From UMGS1649 sp964481385 (GTDB lineage Bacteria; Bacillota; Clostridia; TANB77; CAG-465): a stretch of DNA of 20,033 bases. The notes below the pieces were generated by a model. The model worked only from the letters and a program-made list of their open reading frames with translations. It searched no databases and was not told the DNA's origin. Location of the stretch: assembly GCA_964481385.1 (NCBI GenBank), contig CAYZTN010000018.1, positions 1 through 20,033 on the forward strand, given 5' to 3'. Made by a program: the position numbers and the translations under genes. This document shows positions 14,041 to 20,033 of the stretch, one piece after another. Positions within the stretch are counted from its first letter, which is position 1, and every line of letters starts with the position of its first letter.

Positions 14041-15699
14041 TTATTTGTTTTTTAATTTTTTAGGCACTTTATCTCTTAAACTTCTATGATAAGTTATTAC
14101 AAATCTGTGCACTTCATCTTGAAGATAAGTCAAGAAGTTAAATACTCTTTTGTGCTCAACGTCTTTCCTTAAATCCATTTCTTTTCCCTCAATATCTATA
14201 ATTCCTCTTGTCCTATGTCTATCATCTTTAATAAGCCCTATAACTGGCACGTCTATCACATGCTCCTCTAACACTTCTTTCACTGCGTTAACTTGAGGGT
14301 ATCCACCATCTATACAAATTAAATCTGGTTCTCCCCAATCTTCGATATGCTTCAATCTCCTTGTAATAACCTCTTTCATGCTCTGTACATCATTTTGTGT
14401 CTCTGTGCTTTTTATTTTAAATTTTCTATACTTAGACTTATTTAGTTTTCTACCTTCATAAGTTATGTATGCTCCAACAATATAGTCATCTCGTAAATTA
14501 GATATATCATAAACTTCCAAAGTAGAGATATCCAAATCTAAATTTAATAATTCTTTTAAATCTTCTAAAACGTTTTTCTTCTTTTCCTCGTGGTTAATGT
14601 TTATGTTATTCTCTATCATGTGTATAAGTTTTAATTTATCTCCTTTTTTAGGTGACAACACTTCTACCTTTTTGTTTTTTAAGCTACTTAAATACTCTTG
14701 CAACATCTGTATGTTTTCTTCGTTTCCTTCTTTAATATATATCTTTGTCGGTATATCCAGTGATTTTAAATAATATGTAGGAATTAGGCTAAAGATATTC
14801 TCTTTAAACTCAGCTTCTGTTACCTCTTGCACTTCCAAGCTATCGTGGAAAGACACTTTACCATTTCTTAGCTTGAATACTTGTATATATGCAGTATCTT
14901 CTAGTACAACATATCCCCATATATCCGTGCTCACCTCGTTCAATCCAGACACTGTCTGCTTTGCAAGCACATTAGTAATTTTATCTTTTCTTTGTTTTAA
15001 TCTTGCGGCTTTTTCAAACTCAAGTTTTTCAATACATTCCTCTATCTGTTCATCTAAATAATTTGTAATTTGAAAAGATTTGCCATCCAGAAAAAGCATA
15101 ATTTCATTTACCATATGCAAATATTCTTCACGTGTTACTTCATTTAAGCAAGGACCTAAACACCTTCCAATATGATAATACAAACACGGTCCAACTCCTT
15201 TATTGCTTCTCTTGTTTAGGTTATATTTACATCTTTTTACCGGGAATATTTCTTTAATGGTATTTAATATATCTCTTACTCCACCTACATCTGTATATGG
15301 TCCAAAATACTTGGCACCATCATCTTTTAATTGCCTTGTTATGTATATACCTGGGAATTCATCTTTTACTGTAATTTTAATATATGGATAACTTTTATCG
15401 TCTTTTAACATTACATTGTACTTAGGACTATGTGATTTTATATAATTACACTCGAGCACAAGTGCCTCAAGTTCATTTGCAGTCACAACGTATTCAATGT
15501 TTTCCACTTTCTCTGTCATTTTCTGTATTCTTACAGTTTTATTTGTTTTATTAAAATACTGTCTTACTCTTTTTTTCAAAGATTTAGCTTTACCTACATA
15601 AATAATGTTTCCATCTATATCCTTCATTAAATATATACCTGGATTGTATGGTATTTTAGCTATTATTTTTTTTATTTTTTCAATACGTTTATCTTGCAT
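14041..15699 (-). CDS. uvrC: Excinuclease ABC subunit C, lacking the C-terminal HhH domain
   Basis: The 552-residue protein has the N-terminal GIY-YIG nuclease (GIYLMKD at 21-27, YVGKAKSLKKR at 34-44), an internal cysteine cluster (KRCKYNL...GPCLYYHIGRCLGPC), the UvrB-binding UVR motif (EKLEFEKAARLKQRKDKI) and the RNase H-like second nuclease with DISN, IDGG and DEVHRFVITYHR. UvrC makes both incisions in nucleotide excision repair. The usual C-terminal tandem helix-hairpin-helix domain (about 50-60 residues) is absent: the protein ends shortly after the RNase H-like domain at KVPKKLKNK, and a terminator follows directly. ATG at 15699 with a GGGGTGAG site. It follows spoVG, with a terminator between. 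Confidence 0.95.
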   Translation of the reverse strand: MQDKRIEKIKKIIAKIPYNPGIYLMKDIDGNIIYVGKAKSLKKRVRQYFNKTNKTVRIQKMTEKVENIEYVVTANELEALVLECNYIKSHSPKYNVMLKDDKSYPYIKITVKDEFPGIYITRQLKDDGAKYFGPYTDVGGVRDILNTIKEIFPVKRCKYNLNKRSNKGVGPCLYYHIGRCLGPCLNEVTREEYLHMVNEIMLFLDGKSFQITNYLDEQIEECIEKLEFEKAARLKQRKDKITNVLAKQTVSGLNEVSTDIWGYVVLEDTAYIQVFKLRNGKVSFHDSLEVQEVTEAEFKENIFSLIPTYYLKSLDIPTKIYIKEGNEENIQMLQEYLSSLKNKKVEVLSPKKGDKLKLIHMIENNININHEEKKKNVLEDLKELLNLDLDISTLEVYDISNLRDDYIVGAYITYEGRKLNKSKYRKFKIKSTETQNDVQSMKEVITRRLKHIEDWGEPDLICIDGGYPQVNAVKEVLEEHVIDVPVIGLIKDDRHRTRGIIDIEGKEMDLRKDVEHKRVFNFLTYLQDEVHRFVITYHRSLRDKVPKKLKNK

Positions 15700-15762
15700 A
15701 AACTCACCCCCATATATCCTTTAATCAGAACACCTTAACGCTATGACACATATACAAAAACA

Positions 15763-15786
15763 AAGGCACGTCAAAATGCGCACCTT
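15763..15786 (-). terminator. Intrinsic terminator after spoVG
   Basis: On the minus strand AAGGTGCG pairs with CGTGCCTT (two G-T pairs) around an 8-nt loop, followed by TGTTTTTG. It begins 14 bases after the spoVG stop. Confidence 0.72.
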
Positions 15787-15800
15787 CTGTTAAAATTCAA

Positions 15801-16082
15801 CTATTCAGCTTTTTCAACTTCTTCATCAGCCATTTCGTTGTATTTTGCTATTATAGCAGCTTGAATTTCTTCTCTAGTCTCCGTATTAATTGGATGAGCT
15901 ATGTCTCTAAATTCTCCGTTAGGGATCTTTTTACTAGGCATAACAATAAACAATCCTTTTTCGCTACTTTCAAGAACTTTGATATCGTGTACTACAAACA
16001 CATTATCAAATGTTACAGAAGCGATAGCTTTCATTTTGTTTTGAGAAGAGATTTTTCTAACTCTAACATCAGTAATTTGCAT
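15801..16082 (-). CDS. spoVG: Septation regulator / RNA-binding protein SpoVG
   Basis: The 93-residue product is a typical SpoVG: MQITDVRVRKI at the start, the core KAIASVTFDNVFVVHDIKVLE, then GLFIVMPSKKIPNGEFRDIAHPI, and a short acidic tail. SpoVG is a small site-specific nucleic acid-binding protein linked to asymmetric septation and sporulation in Bacillus and to virulence and antibiotic resistance in staphylococci. ATG at 16082 with AAGGAAGG about 12 bases upstream. A consensus promoter lies just upstream and a terminator just downstream, so it is a single-gene unit with probably strong vegetative expression. Confidence 0.96.
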   Translation of the reverse strand: MQITDVRVRKISSQNKMKAIASVTFDNVFVVHDIKVLESSEKGLFIVMPSKKIPNGEFRDIAHPINTETREEIQAAIIAKYNEMADEEVEKAE

Positions 16083-16115
16083 CTTTTGACACCGCCTTCC
16101 TTAACTGTTACGTTT

Positions 16116-16143
16116 ATTATACAACATTTTTGGTATATGTCAA
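16116..16143 (-). promoter_or_regulatory. Consensus promoter of spoVG
   Basis: On the minus strand TTGACA (16138-16143), 16 bp, TATAAT (16116-16121); both boxes are perfect. It lies about 35 bases before the spoVG start. Confidence 0.8.
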
Positions 16144-16182
16144 TAACTTATATTAAAAAAATTAAAACTGTTATGGGCGCCT

Positions 16183-16210
16183 TTGAAACTACTAAAATAT
16201 ATGATATACT
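16183..16210 (+). promoter_or_regulatory. Promoter of the PHP-domain gene
   Basis: TTGAAA (16183-16188), 16 bp, TATACT (16205-16210). It is divergent from the spoVG promoter, with about 40 bp between the two -35 boxes, and stands about 48 bases before the TTG start at 16259. Confidence 0.6.
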
Positions 16211-16258
16211 AATTTAAACAAATAGTTTTCCAATCTAATTATGAAAGGAGTAAAAACA

Positions 16259-17146
16259 TTGAATAATACTGGTTACATAGACTTACACGTACACAGCACC
16301 GTGTCCGACGGAAAACTTTCCGTACAAGATATTATTGCTCTAGCCCAGTGCTCTAATGTTCGAACTATAGCTTTCGCTGAACATTACAACATGGGTTCAT
16401 ATAAGATAGCAAAAGAGCTGGCAGCCAACTCGCTTGAAGTAATTCCAGCAGTAGAAATAGGCGCAAGTCTTGCAAATTTTGGAATGTCTAAAAACCATGT
16501 ATGCCACATCTTAGCATATTATCCCTCATATAAAATATGTGATGTCTTAGACGAATATGAAAATTCTCGTGACGTGTGCGTAAAAAAAACTCTAAAAAAG
16601 CTACAAAAGTCAATTTCATTATCTTACCATGACGTTGTAAGATATGCCAGAAACAAAAAAAGCATTGGACGCTTTGATATAGCAATTGCGCTTTACAAGA
16701 AAGGATATGCCAAAAGTCCAGTTTCAGCATATGGACAATTTTTAGAACTTGGTAAAGCTTTCTATGTGGAACGAAAAAAATTAGACGTTGTATCGCTTAT
16801 ACAAAAGATTAGAGAAAGTAATGGAGTTCCTATTATAGCTCATCCTAAAAGTCTTAAGCTCAACTTTAATAATATGCTTGATTTGTTACATACATTAAAA
16901 GATTCTGGCCTTGAAGGGCTTGAAGTATATAACCCTTGTAACTCACAAGAATATCGCCAACATTTATTAGAACTATGTAATTTCTTGGATCTACTTCCCA
17001 CTTGCGGTAGTGATTTTCACGGTATTGCAGATAGAGGTATTTATTTAGGCGCAGGTATAAACAACAATCTGCGCATAACTGATTACACAATTATTCAAAA
17101 CTTAAAAAATCGTCAACATAGAATATGGCTAGAAAATCGCAAATAA
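16259..17146 (+). CDS. PHP-domain metal-dependent phosphoesterase
   Basis: The 295-residue product has the PHP metal-binding motifs in order: DLHVHSTVSDG at 8-18 (H10, H12, D17), an AEH motif (E41, H42; usually TDH), E66, H83 in HILAYY, IAHP, and GSDFHG near the C-terminus. The layout matches RnaAM/YciV-type proteins, which act as 5'-3' exoribonucleases or 3',5'-nucleotide phosphatases. The exact substrate is not clear. I chose TTG at 16259 because AAAGGAG lies eight bases before it; the upstream ATG at 16241 overlaps that ribosome site and would add six residues. It is a single-gene unit with its own promoter. Confidence 0.85.
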   Translation: MNNTGYIDLHVHSTVSDGKLSVQDIIALAQCSNVRTIAFAEHYNMGSYKIAKELAANSLEVIPAVEIGASLANFGMSKNHVCHILAYYPSYKICDVLDEYENSRDVCVKKTLKKLQKSISLSYHDVVRYARNKKSIGRFDIAIALYKKGYAKSPVSAYGQFLELGKAFYVERKKLDVVSLIQKIRESNGVPIIAHPKSLKLNFNNMLDLLHTLKDSGLEGLEVYNPCNSQEYRQHLLELCNFLDLLPTCGSDFHGIADRGIYLGAGINNNLRITDYTIIQNLKNRQHRIWLENRK

Positions 17147-17162
17147 ATTTTCACTAGCCTTA

Positions 17163-17201
17163 AAGTGAACCTAAAAAGTTAGACACTTTTTAGGTTCACT
17201 T
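17163..17201. terminator. Long hairpin after the PHP gene
   Basis: A perfect 17-bp inverted repeat (left arm AAGTGAACCTAAAAAGT, 17163-17179; loop TAGAC; right arm 17185-17201), beginning 16 bases after the stop. There is no T-tract beyond the stem, but the 3' arm itself contains TTTTT. It probably terminates the PHP transcript and possibly the opposing one. Confidence 0.6.
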
Positions 17202-17225
17202 CATATCTGTAAGCTACCTTGAACG

Positions 17226-17262
17226 AACAGTGTCATTTGAAAACGTCCCAAATGACACTGTT
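17226..17262. repeat. GTGTCA palindromic repeat, copy 4 (longest stem)
   Basis: Perfect 14-bp arms AACAGTGTCATTTG (17226-17239) and CAAATGACACTGTT (17249-17262) around the loop AAAACGTCC. It sits between convergent genes, 4 bases from the stop of the phosphoglycosyl transferase gene. With the TTTT after the stem it could terminate plus-strand transcripts. Confidence 0.88.
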
Positions 17263-17266
17263 TTAG

Positions 17267-17827
17267 CTATAACTCGTTTTTTTCGTTATCTATATTAATT
17301 TCTAATAGTTCTAATAACGTTTTACATATAATCTTTAAATCTAGCCAAAAACTCATATTATCATAATATATTTCGTCGTACTTTAATTTCTCTCCATGAG
17401 TTATACTTCTTCCCCCGCTAACTTGTGCCAGACCAGTAATTCCAGGGCGCATCATATATCTTTTTTGACTAACTTTACCTTCAGGCAAATTCTCTCCAGG
17501 TATAAAAGGTCTTGGACCTACAATACTCATCTCTCCTTTCAATACGTTAAATAATTGTGGTAATTCATTAAGTCTGAGTTTATCTATAACTTTACTTACC
17601 TTTGTATACTTGGGATTATATTCTGTACCTAATTTTTTTGTTCTAAACTTGTACATTATATATGGCTTCCTATTCTTCCCCTCTCTTTTTCTTAAAACGT
17701 TGTATATGGGAGCTCCTAAGTCTATATATGTAATAAGCGCAACAACAAACATCAGTGGCCAAAGTAACAATATTAAAATAAAAGAAAGTACAAAATCAAG
17801 TAGTGGTTTAAAAAATTTTCTGTACAT
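17267..17827 (-). CDS. Monotopic phosphoglycosyl transferase (bacterial sugar transferase)
   Basis: From ATG 17827 (AGAGG site 11 bases upstream) the protein has 186 residues, the size of the minimal PglC-type catalytic domain. The N-terminal hydrophobic segment (10-36) has a central proline at 24, as in the re-entrant helix of PglC. Then come YKFRT (59-63), LNELPQLFNVLKGEMSIVGPRP (86-107) and RPGITGLAQVSGGR (127-140). These enzymes transfer a sugar-1-phosphate from UDP-sugar to undecaprenyl phosphate, starting glycan or capsule assembly. The catalytic Asp-Glu pair reads Asn87-Glu88. A longer frame to 18055 runs through the terminator and into the neighbouring gene, so it is not the real start. 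No other glycosyltransferase is nearby. Confidence 0.88.
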   Translation of the reverse strand: MYRKFFKPLLDFVLSFILILLLWPLMFVVALITYIDLGAPIYNVLRKREGKNRKPYIMYKFRTKKLGTEYNPKYTKVSKVIDKLRLNELPQLFNVLKGEMSIVGPRPFIPGENLPEGKVSQKRYMMRPGITGLAQVSGGRSITHGEKLKYDEIYYDNMSFWLDLKIICKTLLELLEINIDNEKNEL

Positions 17828-17857
17828 AAAGCAAATTTCCTCTCTTACCTTTAATAT

Positions 17858-17886
17858 ATAATACCACAAATTGTTACATTTGCCAA
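17858..17886 (-). promoter_or_regulatory. Promoter of the phosphoglycosyl transferase gene
   Basis: On the minus strand TTGGCA (17881-17886), 17 bp, TATTAT (17858-17863), about 30 bases before the ATG at 17827. It supports the short start. Confidence 0.6.
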
Positions 17887-17923
17887 CATTATTTGGTTTT
17901 TTTAATAAAATTGTATCACAACA

Positions 17924-17964
17924 AAAAGCATATGATATACTCAATAAATACACCATATGCTTTT
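17924..17964 (-). terminator. Terminator after the ATP-grasp gene
   Basis: Arms AAAAGCATATG (17924-17934) and CATATGCTTTT (17954-17964), an 11-bp perfect stem with a 19-nt loop, starting two bases after the stop. On the minus strand it is followed by TGTTGTG, so it is a moderate terminator. Confidence 0.55.
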
Positions 17965-17966
17965 GG

Positions 17967-18902
17967 TTAATCAAACATTTTCTTAACAGCTTCATCAAAT
18001 ATCTTTTTAATAATTTGGTAACCGTTTTCAACTGTTTGGACAAACACAGTAGCACCTATACCAGAGTTTACTTCCAACACAAACAACTCATTAGAGTTAG
18101 TTTGTATGATGTCAATTGTCGCAAATTTAACATTCATTGCTTTACCTGCAATGCACGCAAGCTCTTCAATTGATTTTTTTAACTCTCCGTCATGCAAAAT
18201 AGTGGGTTTTGCACCACCGCTAAGATTATGTTTCCATGAGATATCTACTTTTTCTCCTTCATTTGGAACATAACTTAGATCTAATTTGCTAAGATTATCT
18301 TTAACTACTTTTTTGTCAGGTAATTCAAGTTTTGATATAAGGTCGGCCAAAGTTGAAGCTCCATCACCTATTACAAAAGGTTTTTCTTTTCCGTATACTA
18401 AATATACTTTACCATCGAGATAAAACGTTCTATATTCAGTACGAATGTCATAATACGGGCATATGCTTATTGAGTCGTGCTTTTTAAATAGTTTTTCAAC
18501 TGCACTTTCTACTTGCAATAAGGTTTGGCAAAGATATACCTCTTTACCTCCGCAACCGCAATTGGGTTTAACAACTAAGCTGTTATTCTTTTCAAACTCA
18601 GCCGTTATTTTCCTCCAAATACCACCTTGTTCTACATATGCTGACCTTGTCGCAGGATTAAATATCATGGTATGCTGTATAACCGGCACACCTCGAGACT
18701 TTAACACTTCATATGTCGCATATTTATCACAAGCAATATTTCCTGAAGCTTCTGGGTTTAAATCAAAGTTTTCCCCTACAATGTGGCACACTTCACCACC
18801 CTTAGAAAGCTGCAATACCCAACCATAGGATAAACTTTCAACTTGCACACCCTGCTCTGCACAAACTTCTTTTAAAATAACGTGAAACAACTTTTCTTCC
18901 AT
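17967..18902 (-). CDS. ATP-grasp ligase, cyanophycin synthetase/GshF-like
   Basis: The 311-residue product has an ATP-grasp fold: a pre-ATP-grasp segment with ACDKYATYEVLKSRGVPV (58-74), the nucleotide-binding VVKPNCGCGGKEVYL (110-124, K112), GDGASTLADLI (179-189) and the metal-binding LEVNSGIG (276-283, E277 and N279) preceded by D264. GDG-ST-L-LI and the later HNLSGGA resemble the ATP-grasp of cyanophycin synthetase and GshF, which couple an amino acid or peptide to a carboxylate. No amide donor or acceptor domain is attached. ATG at 18902, with AAGGAG about 13 bases upstream, a little far. The substrate is unknown. Confidence 0.78.
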   Translation of the reverse strand: MEEKLFHVILKEVCAEQGVQVESLSYGWVLQLSKGGEVCHIVGENFDLNPEASGNIACDKYATYEVLKSRGVPVIQHTMIFNPATRSAYVEQGGIWRKITAEFEKNNSLVVKPNCGCGGKEVYLCQTLLQVESAVEKLFKKHDSISICPYYDIRTEYRTFYLDGKVYLVYGKEKPFVIGDGASTLADLISKLELPDKKVVKDNLSKLDLSYVPNEGEKVDISWKHNLSGGAKPTILHDGELKKSIEELACIAGKAMNVKFATIDIIQTNSNELFVLEVNSGIGATVFVQTVENGYQIIKKIFDEAVKKMFD

Positions 18903-19013
18903 AACAGTATTTTTACTCCTTTCAAATTACGTATTCAACGCATGTTACACTATAGCTATTTCATAGAACACATAATTCTTAGAGTTTTAGTAAATCTGTT
19001 ATTAGAGCGCTTT

Positions 19014-19901
19014 CTACGTTAATGACGCTGTGTAAATCTTTGATATTACATCGTTTAATTTATCGTCGAATTCAGCCTGGCTTTGGTGGACATTTAAGTC
19101 TTGAAGCAAAGCTCTTGAAAAACTTGCTATCATTTTGTTGTTTAGCGCAAGTTTCTCCACTGCAACATCTATGTCATATCCACCAGATAAAGCTACCACT
19201 CTTACAACAGAATCATAGTTATACAAGTCCAAATAAAGATTAGACTCACTTGGTAACGTAAATTTGAACATTATTTTTTTATCTTTTGGCCAGGTATTTA
19301 AGTGAGACACAATTTCTCTTTTTAATATTTCTTCACATTTTGCTTTATCCTTAGAATATATATCTACTTCTGGCTCTATTATTGGTACAAGTCCGGCTTC
19401 ACAAATTATATCAGCTACTTCAAACTGTTGGTCTACTACACTCTTTATACCTTGCTCATTTGCTTCATATATTACAGACCTCATTTTAGTTCCAAATACA
19501 TGTTTTTCATTTGCTACTGTTAACATTTCTGTAAGTCCTGGTATATCTTTCATAAGCTTTACACCATTTTGCTCTTCTTCAAGGCCTTTATCTACTTTTA
19601 AAAATGATACAATTTGCTTTTTGTTCCACAAATAATCTGCTGTAAATTCGTCTTCTACTTTAGACATCATAGTTTTTTCAAATAGAATAGCACCTAATAT
19701 ATGTTCTCTGTTAAATGAAGGACTTGTAAATACACGTTTTCTCATTTCATGTATAAGGTTAAACATTTCTTCTTCACTAGAATACTCTGTTTCTTCTATT
19801 CCATATGCTTTAAGTGTTTTTCTTGTGCTCCCGCCACTTTGGTCAAGTGCCGCTATAAAGCCCTTTCCTGATTTCATTATTTCATACATTTTCTCATTCA
19901 T
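19014..19901 (-). CDS. Class I fructose-bisphosphate aldolase (FdaB-like)
   Basis: From ATG 19901 (AGAGGT site) the protein has 295 residues, close to the staphylococcal class I enzyme. Features are FIAALDQSGGSTRKTL (15-30), IIEPEVDI (174-181) with acidic residues, and MFKFTLP with K213 as the likely Schiff-base lysine. It cleaves fructose-1,6-bisphosphate to triose phosphates in glycolysis and gluconeogenesis without a metal. A frame extends upstream to a GTG at 20003 through the promoter, so the shorter start is preferred. It has its own consensus promoter and is followed by a 111-base gap. Confidence 0.93.
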   Translation of the reverse strand: MNEKMYEIMKSGKGFIAALDQSGGSTRKTLKAYGIEETEYSSEEEMFNLIHEMRKRVFTSPSFNREHILGAILFEKTMMSKVEDEFTADYLWNKKQIVSFLKVDKGLEEEQNGVKLMKDIPGLTEMLTVANEKHVFGTKMRSVIYEANEQGIKSVVDQQFEVADIICEAGLVPIIEPEVDIYSKDKAKCEEILKREIVSHLNTWPKDKKIMFKFTLPSESNLYLDLYNYDSVVRVVALSGGYDIDVAVEKLALNNKMIASFSRALLQDLNVHQSQAEFDDKLNDVISKIYTASLT

Positions 19902-19931
19902 ATATTTTACCTCTTTTCTTATTACATAAGT

Positions 19932-19960
19932 ATAATACTCGTAAAATGAATAATTGTCAA
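19932..19960 (-). promoter_or_regulatory. Promoter of the aldolase gene
   Basis: On the minus strand TTGACA (19955-19960), 17 bp, TATTAT (19932-19937), about 30 bases before the ATG at 19901. A perfect -35 box and 17-bp spacing. Confidence 0.75.
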
Positions 19961-20033
19961 GTATATCTTTTTTTATTGTATGAATATTCTGTGATATGAT
20001 CACCCTGTAAAATTATTCTATGAAAAGTTCACC

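Noticed and set aside
17828..18055. 76-residue N-terminal extension of the phosphoglycosyl transferase
   Set aside because: It crosses a promoter, a terminator stem and the 3' end of the ATP-grasp gene; the start at 17827 has a ribosome site and the normal family N-terminus.
19902..20003. 34-residue N-terminal extension of the aldolase from a GTG
   Set aside because: It runs through a consensus promoter; the ATG at 19901 has a ribosome site and gives the usual protein length.

Overview
The window is A+T-rich (roughly 30% G+C by eye) and has the gene content of a spore-forming Clostridia-type Firmicute: spoVG, a spoVM-like micro-gene, a FemAB-type peptidoglycan ligase, strong AGGAGG-type ribosome binding sites, frequent TTG starts, and a secreted dockerin/SH3/Ig-like wall protein. 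I cannot name a genus. Most genes lie on the minus strand. Only nth, one 49-residue membrane peptide and a PHP phosphoesterase lie on the plus strand. I see no rRNA, tRNA or CRISPR array.

Layout. At 102-635 is a CarD-type RNA polymerase-binding regulator with its own promoter. At 762-6626 (minus) is a tightly packed operon read cysS, femAB-like ligase, UDP-sugar pyrophosphorylase, E2-like acyltransferase, radA, with gaps of 0-17 nt or short overlaps. Next come a HAD phosphatase (6743-7405), a membrane-anchored J-domain protein (7489-8037), a strongly folded intergenic element (8167-8266), and a two-gene unit of a 49-residue membrane peptide and a SpoVM-like 22-mer (8272-8501). The plus-strand nth gene (8615-9260) is broken by one extra base just before its iron-sulfur domain. 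It abuts a relic that looks like the 5' end of a class C group II intron, next to a terminator. At 9479-13539 (minus) two translationally overlapping genes encode a large secreted glucosaminidase-like protein with a C-terminal dockerin and a membrane-anchored Ig/cadherin-like partner. From 13835 onward are a plus-strand membrane peptide, a short UvrC that lacks its C-terminal HhH domain, SpoVG with a consensus promoter, a PHP-domain phosphoesterase, a small phosphoglycosyl transferase, an ATP-grasp ligase of the cyanophycin-synthetase/GshF type, and a class I fructose-bisphosphate aldolase.

Common themes are the cell envelope (FemAB ligase, UDP-sugar pyrophosphorylase, glucosaminidase, phosphoglycosyl transferase), DNA repair (radA, nth, uvrC) and sporulation (spoVM, spoVG). 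The most unusual signal is a dispersed palindrome with core AGTGTCATTTG, a 9-nt loop, then CAAATGACACT. There are four copies, three with an identical loop. Each lies beside a second, unrelated inverted repeat, and one copy supplies the last codons and the stop of radA. I did not find a clear-cut new defence or biosynthetic system. The repeat family, the intron relic, the SpoVM-linked peptide and the dockerin pair are the best leads.
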